Assembly: GCA_030372985.1 (NCBI GenBank)
Contig: JAUCQB010000171.1
Coordinates: forward strand, 23,695-87,694
Origin: Phycisphaerae bacterium
GTDB lineage: Bacteria > Planctomycetota > Phycisphaerae > UBA1845 > PWPN01
Direction: 5' to 3'
DNA: 64,000 bases
Part shown: piece by piece, positions 41,519 to 50,051 of the stretch
Layout: each line of letters starts with the position of its first letter
How positions within the stretch are numbered: the stretch's first letter is position 1
The notes under the pieces: generated by a model
Seen by the model: only the letters and a program-made list of their open reading frames with translations
Database searches by the model: none
Told to the model about the DNA's origin: nothing
Program-made: the position numbers and the translations under genes

Positions 41519-42598
41519 CTAGGGCGTAGCCCTGCGATGCCTCTCCCGATACTGCCGGGCAAGTTCGGCGTTGCGGATATCGACGCTGGCCGACTGAAAC
41601 AGTTCCACTTCAAGATCCTGTTCCCGCTGCTGGATGAGCCTGTCCATCAGCTTGCGACGCAGCGCGGCACGGTCGGCGTTCTCGAAACCGATGTCGCTGG
41701 CCGGGAATCTTCGCTCCAGCCGGATAATGTGGTAGACGTTGCCGTCCCGGATCGCCTCGGACACCTCACCGGGCTTGAGCTTAAAGGCCGCCTCTCGCAG
41801 CAGCGGGGTGACAGCGGGGTCGTTGCGGGTAAACGGACGTGCCAGGCCGCCTTGCGCGGCGGTGACCTGGTTTTCACTCATCTGCCGCGCGACCAGCTCA
41901 AAGTCCTTGTTGGCTGCCAGCAGAGCCCTGACTCGCGTCGCCGAGGCCAGGGAAGCCACCTGGATGTGCCTGATCTGGACCTTCTCGCCGTAATCCTGGT
42001 CATACTCGTTTCGGAGCATGTCATCGGAGATGGTTGTCTTGGAGACCTCGGCCTCGGCGATCTTGCGCAGGTATGCCTTCTGTTCCATGCGCGCGTCCCA
42101 TTCGCGGCGTGAGATATTCTTGGCCGCGAGGAAATCGTCGAGCAGGCGTTGGGCTTCACGGGAGTCGAGCACGCGGGCATTCGGATCGATGATCGGTGTG
42201 GCCAATCGTTTCAGGGCCTCCTCGTGCGTGGCCCTGATATCCGCCGGTGTGACCTTGAGACCGAGTGAGGTGGCTTTCTGCCTGGCGACGGCCAGCAGGA
42301 TCATCTGTTCGAGTTGGGCCAGGCCGTGGCTCTCAATGAGCCGGTTCATGAGCGTTGACTGGGGCAGCGGCTCGCCGTTGACGACGGCGATCGGCTCGGA
42401 GTTGTCGGGAATCTGGCCCTCGGGCTGCGTTTGAAGGCCCGGCAGGGGCTCCAGTTTCGGCGGGGCCGGCAACGGGGGTGGGGGGGATTCCCAGACGTTG
42501 GTAATCGGCGTACCCACGACCGGTTTAGGCTTGGGTGCGCACCCAACCATGGCGGTCAGAAGCGCGGCCAATGTGCTGATCCAGAAGGGGCGAATCAT
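41519..42598 (-). CDS. PpiC/SurA-like peptidyl-prolyl isomerase lipoprotein
   Basis: The ATG at 42598 has AAGGA six bases upstream, and the reading gives 359 residues. The N-terminus MIRPFWISTLAALLTAMVGC is a lipoprotein signal with lipobox MVGC. A Pro-rich linker (PPPPLPAPPKLEPLPG) follows. A SurA-type N-domain (about 65-190) begins PIAVVNGEPLPQSTLMNRLI. A parvulin domain (about 195-320) reads VQIRHIQVAS, then GGLARPF, then LKPGEVSEAI and VYHIIRLERR. Such proteins help fold outer-membrane or secreted proteins in the periplasm. The gene is isolated; its divergent neighbour is ispG. The parvulin signature residues are present but weak, so catalysis is likely and not certain. Confidence 0.87.
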   Translation of the reverse strand: MIRPFWISTLAALLTAMVGCAPKPKPVVGTPITNVWESPPPPLPAPPKLEPLPGLQTQPEGQIPDNSEPIAVVNGEPLPQSTLMNRLIESHGLAQLEQMILLAVARQKATSLGLKVTPADIRATHEEALKRLATPIIDPNARVLDSREAQRLLDDFLAAKNISRREWDARMEQKAYLRKIAEAEVSKTTISDDMLRNEYDQDYGEKVQIRHIQVASLASATRVRALLAANKDFELVARQMSENQVTAAQGGLARPFTRNDPAVTPLLREAAFKLKPGEVSEAIRDGNVYHIIRLERRFPASDIGFENADRAALRRKLMDRLIQQREQDLEVELFQSASVDIRNAELARQYRERHRRATP

Positions 42599-42644
42599 CA
42601 CGGTCCTTTCGGAACGCATGTGAAGACGAACGGCAGCTTGGCCT

Positions 42645-42684
42645 GGCAGGTCTTCGCCGCCGGCGGCTCCGACCCTGCCCTACC
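42645..42684. repeat. REP-like palindrome, GGCAGGTC family, copy 2
   Basis: GGCAGGTC (42645-42652) is followed by CGCCGCCGGCGGC and GACCCTGCCCTACC. The left arm pairs with the right, with one extra C. It lies in the divergent spacer between the PpiC-type gene and ispG. Confidence 0.7.
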
Positions 42685-42740
42685 TGGAGGGGAGGCTATC
42701 GGTTGGCGGTCCGCTGGTCAAGATGAGCATCGCGGTTGTT

Positions 42741-42769
42741 TTGACCGCCCCGGCCGGTGGTTCTACAAT
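42741..42769 (+). promoter_or_regulatory. Sigma-70-type promoter for ispG
   Basis: TTGACC (42741-42746), a 17-bp spacer and TACAAT (42764-42769) form a near-consensus promoter. The ispG GTG start is at 42805, about 30 bases past the expected transcription start. Confidence 0.65.
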
Positions 42770-42804
42770 CGACGGTTACTCGACCGGAGCATGATGAAGT
42801 AACA

Positions 42805-43938
<1,134 letters not shown>

Positions 43939-44104
43939 GGGCTGCTGTGGGCGGTTGGTGCCTGCAGTGTGCCTTCCTCACCCATGAAGCAGCGAGCCTC
44001 CGGATCCGAGCGACGGAGACGCGGGGTTTTCTGCTTCGCCCCCAAGCGTAGGCAGTCGCATCCTCTCACGGGTTGACTCTATCCGAGGCCTACAATAGAC
44101 TGTG

Positions 44105-44141
44105 GCCCAACGCGTGCGACGCGCTAGATCCTTTGTTAGGT
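44105..44141 (+). other. attC-like half-site pair upstream of the TIGR04255-like operon
   Basis: GCCCAAC (44105-44111, fitting RYYYAAC) and GTTAGGT (44135-44141, fitting GTTRRRY) face each other, with a small GCGT/ACGC stem between. The spacing (37 bp overall) is shorter than usual for integron attC sites, and no integrase gene or second site was seen. This may be chance or a decayed site. Confidence 0.2.
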
Positions 44142-44964
44142 GGTGGACAAGGTGTCGGTAAGTGAGTCAATGACTAACCCAGTCAAACGTAGAATCCGAC
44201 TCGACTTCGGTAATCTGCCCCTTGTCGAAGCGGCGGTTCGTGTCAGTCTTCAATCACCGGTCCCGCTCAAATTCGCAACCATCAATGGCGTAAAAGAACG
44301 ACTTGCCCCTGAGTTCACTATTCTCGAAGAACCCGAACAATTCGAGGTTGCTCCAGGGCTGCCCGGTACTGTCCCCCCCTTTCAACCGGGCCAGATTCCA
44401 GGTGCAGTGTATGCGGGGAACCCCCAAGGTCTGATTGTCACTCTCCAGAGCCAAGTGATCGTCGCTCGTTGGCTCAAGAAGGCTGTGGGGAACGGTCAGG
44501 AGTACCCCCGTTTCGAGAGCTTGCGCGAAGTCCTCTGGAAAACGGCGGACGCTCTTGCGGAGAGTTGCAGTCAGCAGCTTCCCCGCATGGTCGTCGTCAA
44601 TATCTCGTACGTGAATTTCCTAAAGGTCTTGCATACGGAACAGGTTCTGTCCAGCTACTTCTCTAAGGTGGCTCATGTCAGTGCGGCACTCAATGCCGAG
44701 CAAGTGTTCAAAGTCGAAGCTTCCTGGCGAGAGCATGGCGACATTGACCTCCGATTCGAGCTCGCGCAGGTTTCAGCTCAGGTGGCAGACGAGTCGATAG
44801 AGGGATATCGCCTGATAACGGTGGCTGGCATGCGTCTCACGGAGTCGGCCGACCCCAAGAAGTCGCTTGATATGGTGCATGACAGATTGCAGGTTTTCTT
44901 CAGCGATCTGATCTCTCAACGGGCGAAAGACGAGTGGCAGTTGAAGGAGGTTTGGCTTGACTGA
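44140..44964 (+). CDS. TIGR04255-like family protein
   Basis: The 274-residue reading is drawn from a GTG at 44140. The start is uncertain: a GTG at 44152 and an ATG at 44170 are in frame. The sequence fits the sporadically distributed TIGR04255 group. It opens with FGNLPLVEAAVRVSLQSP, has a middle VTLQSQVIVARWLKKAVGNG, and a YPRFESLREVLWKTADAL followed by VVNISYVNFLKV. The C-terminal half is rich in beta-like segments, ending LKEVWLD. Family members are patchy in distribution and of unknown function, which is often a sign of mobile accessory genes. The next gene starts inside its last codons, so the three genes at 44140-45897 are an operon. The family call is from memory of the motif layout. 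Confidence 0.65.
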   Translation: MVDKVSVSESMTNPVKRRIRLDFGNLPLVEAAVRVSLQSPVPLKFATINGVKERLAPEFTILEEPEQFEVAPGLPGTVPPFQPGQIPGAVYAGNPQGLIVTLQSQVIVARWLKKAVGNGQEYPRFESLREVLWKTADALAESCSQQLPRMVVVNISYVNFLKVLHTEQVLSSYFSKVAHVSAALNAEQVFKVEASWREHGDIDLRFELAQVSAQVADESIEGYRLITVAGMRLTESADPKKSLDMVHDRLQVFFSDLISQRAKDEWQLKEVWLD

Positions 44965-45472
44965 TTGCACTGCAATCTCTAGCCAGGAAGTGGGAGTTCC
45001 CGGGCGGTTCCGGCATTGGGTCCTCACGAGGCTCTCTAGCGCTGCTGAGAGTGCATGCTCGGTTGACGCCGGAGATGTCGGAGGAGTCCTTGCCCAGGAA
45101 TCTCTCCAGCTGGCGGCGCGCATCGAGTGCCAGTTGGCCTCCGATTCGGGTGAGGCCGCTAGTGCTGAGAGCGTGGCTCCCACGAGTTCCGCCATTGGCA
45201 TTTGTCGGGCCCTCGTTCAGCGGCTCGCCCCCCACGTCGCCCTGGCCCGGCAGTTGAAGGCCGGCGCTTTTGTTGAGGACGAGGGTGGCATTTCTCTGGT
45301 CCTGCAATCCCTGGTAACTGACCGTCGCCTTACCTATCGCATTTCTCCTCAAGGCGATCGCGTTACCGTGATCCAGATCGATGAAGGCATGGAGGCTAAA
45401 ACCACGACTGTTTCATCGGATGACCGAGCCAAGACCAGGGAGTTGGCGAAGTGGGTGACGACTCGCGTTTAG
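44957..45472 (+). CDS. Hypothetical protein, second gene of the TIGR04255-like operon
   Basis: The 171-residue protein starts at a TTG at 44957, just before the previous stop, with a perfect AAGGAGG six bases upstream. The strong Shine-Dalgarno supports this unusual start codon. The sequence is Ala/Ser-rich and mixed helical (VLTRLSSAAESACSVDAGDV, then SLQLAARIECQLAS), and the C-terminal half looks like beta strands (YRISPQGDRVTVIQID). No catalytic or binding motif is visible and I do not recognise a family. Its end overlaps the start of the third gene, again suggesting coupled translation. Partner of the TIGR04255-like protein by context only. Confidence 0.65.
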   Translation: MTDCTAISSQEVGVPGRFRHWVLTRLSSAAESACSVDAGDVGGVLAQESLQLAARIECQLASDSGEAASAESVAPTSSAIGICRALVQRLAPHVALARQLKAGAFVEDEGGISLVLQSLVTDRRLTYRISPQGDRVTVIQIDEGMEAKTTTVSSDDRAKTRELAKWVTTRV

Positions 45473-45897
45473 GCCGGTTCATCGCCGACGACTCGTTTCT
45501 TCGGCGCATTGACAGGAAGAACCGCATCACTGATGATGGTCTCGTCATGTGGCAGGCTTTCAAGCCCCGCGATGGCGAGTCTTCTCTCTCCTATACCTAT
45601 CAAGACGACGTCTTGAAGACCGCGGAAGGGCTCAGGCAGTATCAGATCCGCAAGGTGCTCCCTTCCGGCGATCTACCAGGCGCCTGCAAGCTTACGTTTT
45701 ACGATCTGACGCAAGCACTCGAACCGTCACTACCGCCGCGTCCCGAAGAGGATCATGCTGATCCACACTATGGTTGCCTGCACTGTGTGACGGATGTGCC
45801 TCAGGACCACGTTCACATGGACAAGCTCGCGAAATTAGCGACACGGAATGGCCCGGTATTGCCGTTCGTGCTAAAGAAGCACCGACAGGTGCATTGA
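45451..45897 (+). CDS. Hypothetical protein with Cys/His motif, third gene of the TIGR04255-like operon
   Basis: The 148-residue protein starts at a GTG at 45451, overlapping the second gene by 22 bp. It begins with a charged helical part (LGRFIADDSFLRRIDRKNRI) and has LSYTYQDDVLKTAEGLRQYQ and IRKVLPSGDLPGACKLTFYD. A C-terminal segment, HYGCLHCVTDVPQDHVHMD, has two Cys and four His, a plausible metal-binding cluster. The tail LPFVLKKHRQVH is basic. I do not recognise a family. The repeated overlaps across this operon mean the three proteins are likely made together. Function unknown. Confidence 0.6.
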   Translation: MGDDSRLGRFIADDSFLRRIDRKNRITDDGLVMWQAFKPRDGESSLSYTYQDDVLKTAEGLRQYQIRKVLPSGDLPGACKLTFYDLTQALEPSLPPRPEEDHADPHYGCLHCVTDVPQDHVHMDKLAKLATRNGPVLPFVLKKHRQVH

Positions 45898-46038
45898 TGT
45901 GTCCGAGCGTCTTGGTGGCCGGACGGCCTCGGCAACGTCGCCCGACTGTTCGTGGCGCGCGGTCTGCATGCCCCCCTGTTCAGGCCTCGTCCCCCCGCCT
46001 CGCGGCCCAACAGCCGAACAGTCGAGGAGCCGAACACC

Positions 46039-47454
46039 CTACCTCGCCAGTTTCTCTGTCAGGTACTCAACGACGCGGCTCTTGTCGATCCGCTCCTGGG
46101 CCCCGGTGTCGCGGTCGCGAACCGTGACGGTGCCGTCTTCCTTGGTCTGGCCGTCGATGGTGAAGCAGTAGGGCGTGCCGGCCTCATCCATGCGGGCGTA
46201 ACGCTTGCCGATCGAGGCCTTGGCGTCGTACTGGACGGGCCAGCGTTTTCGGACCTCGCGGTAGATCGGTTCGGCGATCTCGGGCAGCCCGTCCTTGTTG
46301 ACCAGCGGGAAGAAGGCCGCCTTGATCGGGGCCAGTCGCGGGTGGAACTTCATGAGCTCCGGGCTTGGGCGGGATTCATCGACGGTGTAGGCCTCACAGA
46401 TGAAGGCCAGGGTGCCCCGATCGGCCCCGGCGGACGGCTCGATGACGTGCGGGATGAACCGCTCCTTGCGCTCATCGTCAAAGTAGCTGAGGTCCTTGCC
46501 GCTGCCTTTCCACTTGGGTTTGCCGTCCGGGCCGAGGTCCACGACGAGTTGGCCGTCCTTGTTGACCAGCTTGCCCTCCATGTGGCTGCGGAGGTCGAAG
46601 TCGCCGCGATGAGCCACGCCCTCCAGCTCGCCGAAATCACCCTCGGCCAGGAAGGGGAACGCGTACTCGATGTCACTGGTGCCGCAACTGTAGTGGCTCA
46701 GCTCCTCCTTGCCGTGCTCGCGCAGGCGGAGCTTGTTGCTGGCCAGGCCGAGGCTGGTGTACCAGTTGAACCGCGCGTCCCGCCAGTACTCGTACCACTT
46801 GTTGGACTCGCTCGGATGGCAGAAGAACTCGATCTCCATCTGCTCGAACTCGCGCGAGCGGAAGGTGAAGTTGCGCGGGGTGATTTCGTTGCGGAAGCTC
46901 TTGCCGACCTGGGCGATGCCGAACGGCACCTTGATCCGCGTGGAGTCGCAGATGTTCTTGAAGTTCACGAAGATGCCCTGGGCGGTCTCGGGGCGGAGGA
47001 AAGCCCGGTTGGCCTCGTCCTTGATCGGACCGGGGTAAGTCTCAAGCATCAGGTTGAACTCGCGGGGTTCGGTGAGTTGGCACTTGTCATGCTCACCGGG
47101 ATGCTTGCTCGGTTTCATCGGGCACTGCATGTCGTTGAGCTGGTCCGCTCGAAATCGAGCCTTGCAGGCCTTGCAGTCCACCATCATGTCGCTGAACAGA
47201 TCGAAGTGCCCGCTGCACTTCCACACCTGCGGGTGCATGATGATCGAGCAGTCGAGGCCGACCATATCCTCGCGGTCCTGCACCATGTCCTTCCACCAGG
47301 CGTCCTTGATGTTCCGCTTGAGCTCGACGCCCAGGGGGCCGTAGTCCCAGAAACCGTTGATGCCGCCGTAGATCTCGCTGCTCTGAAAGATGAACCCGCG
47401 CCGCTTGCACAACGCCACGATCCGATCCATCACATTCCCGGTGGGTGCTGCCAT
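46039..47454 (-). CDS. glyS: Glycyl-tRNA synthetase, alpha2 (dimeric) type
   Basis: The enzyme charges tRNA-Gly with glycine. This is the single-chain type, 471 residues. It begins with DRIVALCKRRGFIFQSSEIY and GGINGFWDYGPLGVELKRN, which are class II/GlyRS signatures. Family landmarks are GLDCSIIMHPQVWKCSGH, CKACKARFRAD (Cys pair), RPETAQGIFVNF, and motif 2 FGIAQVGKSFRNEITPRN. The anticodon-binding domain is C-terminal, ending with VVEYLTEKLAR. The start ATG is at 47454. Convergent with the TIGR04255-like operon and divergent from the UPF0175 gene. Well supported. Confidence 0.95.
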   Translation of the reverse strand: MAAPTGNVMDRIVALCKRRGFIFQSSEIYGGINGFWDYGPLGVELKRNIKDAWWKDMVQDREDMVGLDCSIIMHPQVWKCSGHFDLFSDMMVDCKACKARFRADQLNDMQCPMKPSKHPGEHDKCQLTEPREFNLMLETYPGPIKDEANRAFLRPETAQGIFVNFKNICDSTRIKVPFGIAQVGKSFRNEITPRNFTFRSREFEQMEIEFFCHPSESNKWYEYWRDARFNWYTSLGLASNKLRLREHGKEELSHYSCGTSDIEYAFPFLAEGDFGELEGVAHRGDFDLRSHMEGKLVNKDGQLVVDLGPDGKPKWKGSGKDLSYFDDERKERFIPHVIEPSAGADRGTLAFICEAYTVDESRPSPELMKFHPRLAPIKAAFFPLVNKDGLPEIAEPIYREVRKRWPVQYDAKASIGKRYARMDEAGTPYCFTIDGQTKEDGTVTVRDRDTGAQERIDKSRVVEYLTEKLAR

Positions 47455-47603
47455 TACTCATTCCTTCCAGACAATTCACAACCTGTTCAGACCAATAGAA
47501 AGGGCAGTATACCCGCGTAGCAGTCAAACCCAAAGGGCGGGACTCCCCCTTTCGGACGGACTCTGAGGCTGCTAGAATAGACAGGTGATATGGAGGCCCA
47601 GCA

Positions 47604-47855
47604 ATGGTCCGCATGATGATCGAGTTGCCTGAGGGTGTTCTCGCGGCGCTCCGGAAAGACCCCAAGAGCTTTGCGGAAGAAATGCGCCTGGCCGCTGCGG
47701 TCAAATGGTATGAGTTGGGCATTGTTTCCCAGGGCCGCGCGGCGGAGATCGCTGGTCTACCTCGCCGTCAGTTCATTGATGCCTTGTCCCGGCTGAGTGT
47801 TTCGCCATTCCAGTACACGGCTGAGGAGATCCTGCGGGAGGCCGAGGGTGAGTGA
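47604..47855 (+). CDS. UPF0175-family antitoxin
   Basis: The 83-residue protein begins VRMMIELPEGVLAALRKDPK with GGAGG seven bases upstream. It contains FAEEMRLAAAVKWYELGIVS, QGRAAEIAGLPRRQFIDALS and a C-terminal FQYTAEEILREAEGE, the layout of UPF0175 proteins. Those are usually the upstream antitoxin partners of DUF3368/PIN toxins. The next gene, overlapping by 8 bp, is a broken PIN toxin, so the antitoxin remains after loss of its partner. The fold is a short helix-turn-helix or swapped-hairpin type that should bind the toxin or its promoter. The identification of family is good; its present function is doubtful. Confidence 0.85.
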   Translation: MVRMMIELPEGVLAALRKDPKSFAEEMRLAAAVKWYELGIVSQGRAAEIAGLPRRQFIDALSRLSVSPFQYTAEEILREAEGE

Positions 47856-48113
47856 GACGTGGGTCGTCAACGCCTCGCCGGTCATCGCTCTGGCCCGAAT
47901 TGGCCAACTGCGATTCCTTGAGGAACTTGCGAGCCTGCTCCTGTTACCGGAGGCGGTAGCAGCGGAGATCCTCGCCGGGCCGGATGATGACTCTGCCCGG
48001 ATCGCGGTCTTGTGCCCTCGGCCTCCTCCGTCATTGCCGACCTGCGAGGCGCCGGTCTCTACCTCGACGACGAGGTGGTTCGTGTGACTCTCGAGAGAAT
48101 CGGTGAGAAGTGA
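47848..48113 (+). pseudogene. PIN-domain (DUF3368-like) toxin with internal deletion and frame change
   Basis: Read from the GTG at 47848, the first ~55 residues (VSETWVVNASPVIALARIGQ, then LPEAVAAEILAGPDDDSAR) match the start of DUF3368-type PIN toxins. About 60-70 residues are missing. The frame then changes, and the family's C-terminal end (VIADLRGAGLYLDDEVVR, then VTLERIGEK) resumes near 48003 and stops at 48113. The acidic residues of the middle are lost, so the ribonuclease site cannot form. It overlaps the UPF0175 antitoxin gene by 8 bp, as in intact pairs. A clean internal deletion explains this better than point frameshift alone. Confidence 0.8.
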
Positions 48114-48147
48114 GATCATCCCGGAGCGATAGGGGGCTCTGACAAGA

Positions 48148-48164
48148 GCGGGGGATTGCCCCGC
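48148..48164. terminator. GC-rich hairpin between the PIN relic and LOG gene
   Basis: GCGGGG (48148-48153) pairs with CCCCGC (48159-48164). It lies between two convergent gene ends and could terminate transcription from either side, but no U-tract is evident. Confidence 0.35.
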
Positions 48165-48266
48165 CCCGCTTCGGGGGCTGCTCGCTACCGACGAGGACTG
48201 GTTTCCAGAGGTCTCGCTTCGCTTCACCCCCTGGCCACGCGCCGTGGATACTCCGGAGCCGCTGGT

Positions 48267-48878
48267 TCACACGCGTGTCCTCGGTATCGCCGCACGGGCG
48301 ATGGCGATGATTTCCTCCGGCGTGTTGACGCAGTGGACGTGCTTGCCGTGGCTGGGGCGGGCGGCGGTGACGCGTTCGACGGTGGGTTTCCAGAAGTCGC
48401 CGACGATGAAGATCGGACGGGGGCGGATCAGCTTCTTGGCCACGTATTCCCAGACGATTCCGAACTCGCTCAGGGTGCCGGTGCCGCCTTCGAGAATCAC
48501 GTAGCCGGCCGACATCTCGATCATCTGTTCGATCCGGCCAAGAACCGTTTTGTGCGAGATCTCGCGGTCGATGTAGCGGTTGGCTTTGAGCGGTCGGCCG
48601 CGGTAGTCGCTGAAGATGGAACAGGTCATGCCGATGGTCGAGCCGCCGGCATCTTTGGCCCCCTTGGCGCTGGCTTCCATGATCCCGTCGTAGCCGCCGT
48701 TGGCCACTACAAAGCCGGCCTTGGCCAGTGCGTGGCCGATCGCGTAGGCCTGCTCGTACAGCGGCTCACCCGGCTTGGGCGAGTAACTGCCGAAGATGCA
48801 GACAATCGGCCGGCCGTCCGTGATTGAAGCCTCGTCCGGTGCGGGGGCTATATCAAATTGACGTTCCGGTGTGTCCAT
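48267..48878 (-). CDS. LOG-family (TIGR00730-like) protein
   Basis: This 203-residue protein is a Rossmann-like LOG/lysine-decarboxylase-annotated family member. It begins near VCIFGSYSPKPGEPLYEQAY, with the family PGGxGTxxE site as EGGTGTLSE at 130-138, and YDGIMEASAKGAKDAGGSTI near 63-82. LOG enzymes are phosphoribohydrolases that release the base from nucleotide monophosphates; in plants they make active cytokinins. The bacterial role is largely unknown. The start is the ATG at 48878. It is monocistronic, with repeats on both sides. The annotation is by motif only. Confidence 0.85.
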   Translation of the reverse strand: MDTPERQFDIAPAPDEASITDGRPIVCIFGSYSPKPGEPLYEQAYAIGHALAKAGFVVANGGYDGIMEASAKGAKDAGGSTIGMTCSIFSDYRGRPLKANRYIDREISHKTVLGRIEQMIEMSAGYVILEGGTGTLSEFGIVWEYVAKKLIRPRPIFIVGDFWKPTVERVTAARPSHGKHVHCVNTPEEIIAIARAAIPRTRV

Positions 48879-48931
48879 TGGGTTCAGCCCCGTTTACGAT
48901 TTCGCAATCACGATGCTTCGACGCGAGGGGT

Positions 48932-48973
48932 GGCAGGTCTGCGCCGCCTTTGGCGGCTTCGACCTGCCCTACC
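48932..48973. repeat. REP-like palindrome, GGCAGGTC family, copy 3
   Basis: GGCAGGTC (48932-48939), then GCGCCGCCTTTGGCGGC, then GACCTGCCCTACC. The outer arms GGCAGGTC/GACCTGCC are perfect, with GCCGCC-TTT-GGCGGC at the centre. It sits in the spacer between LOG and cyclophilin. Confidence 0.8.
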
Positions 48974-49064
48974 TGCTCTGCCGTCGCCGCCCTCGTCGCT
49001 CGCCGCCCGCCCCTCGCCCCTGGAACACCCCAGCCGCCAGTCCCCAATCCCCAGCCCCTGGCGC

Positions 49065-49556
49065 CTATGCCTCCGGCACTTCCTGGGTGGTGACCTTGTT
49101 GATCTTCACCGGCTGGATGGGCGAGGATTTCTCGCCGGTGCCCGGATCCCGGGTCTTCACCGCCCCAATCTTCTTGAGCGTCTCGACCGAAGCCTCATCT
49201 GCCAACTCACCAAAAACGGTGTACTTGCGGTCGAGAAACTCGCAACGGTCCAGGCAAATGAAGAACTGGCAACTGGCGGAGTTGGGGTCGCTGGTTCGAG
49301 CCATCGACAGCGTGCCAACCTTGTGCGGCTTGTCATTGAACTCGGCCTGGAGTCGCCGAGGACCGTTGCCGGTTCCGTCGCCTCGCGGGCAGCCACCCTG
49401 GATCATGAAGCCTTCGACGATTCGGTGGAAGGTCCGGTTGTCATAGAACCCCTCCTCGGCCAGGGCCAGGAAGTTCTCCACGTGCTTGGGGGCCACGTCG
49501 GGGAAGAACCTGGCGGTCATGGTGCCGAACTCGGTATGGAAGGTAGCCTGCTTCAT
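49065..49556 (-). CDS. Cyclophilin-type peptidyl-prolyl isomerase
   Basis: The ATG at 49556, with AAAGGG upstream, gives a 163-residue protein. Cyclophilin features are VAPKHVENFLALAEEGFYDN, TFHRIVEGFMIQGGCP, ARTSDPNSASCQFFICL and KYTVFGELAD. The cyclophilin Arg of FHRI and the Phe/Gln of the active site are visible. It accelerates prolyl isomerisation and is likely cytoplasmic, with no signal peptide. Length and order match small bacterial cyclophilins. The upstream extension starting at 49634 overlaps spacer sequence and is rejected. Confidence 0.95.
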   Translation of the reverse strand: MKQATFHTEFGTMTARFFPDVAPKHVENFLALAEEGFYDNRTFHRIVEGFMIQGGCPRGDGTGNGPRRLQAEFNDKPHKVGTLSMARTSDPNSASCQFFICLDRCEFLDRKYTVFGELADEASVETLKKIGAVKTRDPGTGEKSSPIQPVKINKVTTQEVPEA

Positions 49557-50051
49557 CGTATACCCTTTCTGCGCTTTCTGCGCGTGCATCCTGGCATCGG
49601 TTGTTCCGGACCGGTCGTCGATTATGGTCAGCAAACAGCCGGTCCCACAACGGCCGGAGGCCTGTCACATGCCTTTTCAGGACGCGGTCCTGCCAGGTAT
49701 CTCAAGAATCCCCGGTAATGGCAGACACGCAGGCGATGGACAAACCTCGCTGCCGAGCGGGATTGTAGCGTAGTCGGGTCCCTTCACGCCAATGAGCAGA
49801 ACTCCGACGTTACTGGATCAACGGGCTCTTCTCGTTCAGGAATGTGCTCGCTACAATGCAGGCCTTCTGGCCTCGACCGGGTGCATCGTTTATGCAGGGG
49901 CTAGCCTCATCCGTGTGCCACTGCTCTTCGAGCAGTGCTGGTGAGTGGGGGCAGACACAGCAGTGGCACACGGCGGTGCCTGCCCGCTCTGTCAGTTGCC
50001 ACCGTTTGGCAGATGCGCTTGCCCCGACTCGGTTTGCCAAGAGGGAGTTTC
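49557..50051. repeat. Spacer upstream of manA with a TGTGCCACTG palindrome
   Basis: About 495 bp without a supported gene. GTGTGCCACTGCT (49913-49925) and AGCAGTGGCACAC (49959-49971) form a perfect 13-bp inverted repeat. Within it, ACTGCT-CTTCG-AGCAGT (49920-49936) makes a smaller nested hairpin. GAGGGAG at 50041-50047 is the manA ribosome-binding site. Confidence 0.75.

Noticed and set aside
44072..44096. Promoter TTGACT with TACAAT before the TIGR04255-like operon
   Set aside because: The spacer is only 13 bp; an overlapping TAGACT at 18 bp is weak, so no promoter is called.
45952..47520. A 522-codon open frame opposite glycyl-tRNA synthetase
   Set aside because: Antisense shadow, Val/Leu/Ala-rich composition without family match.
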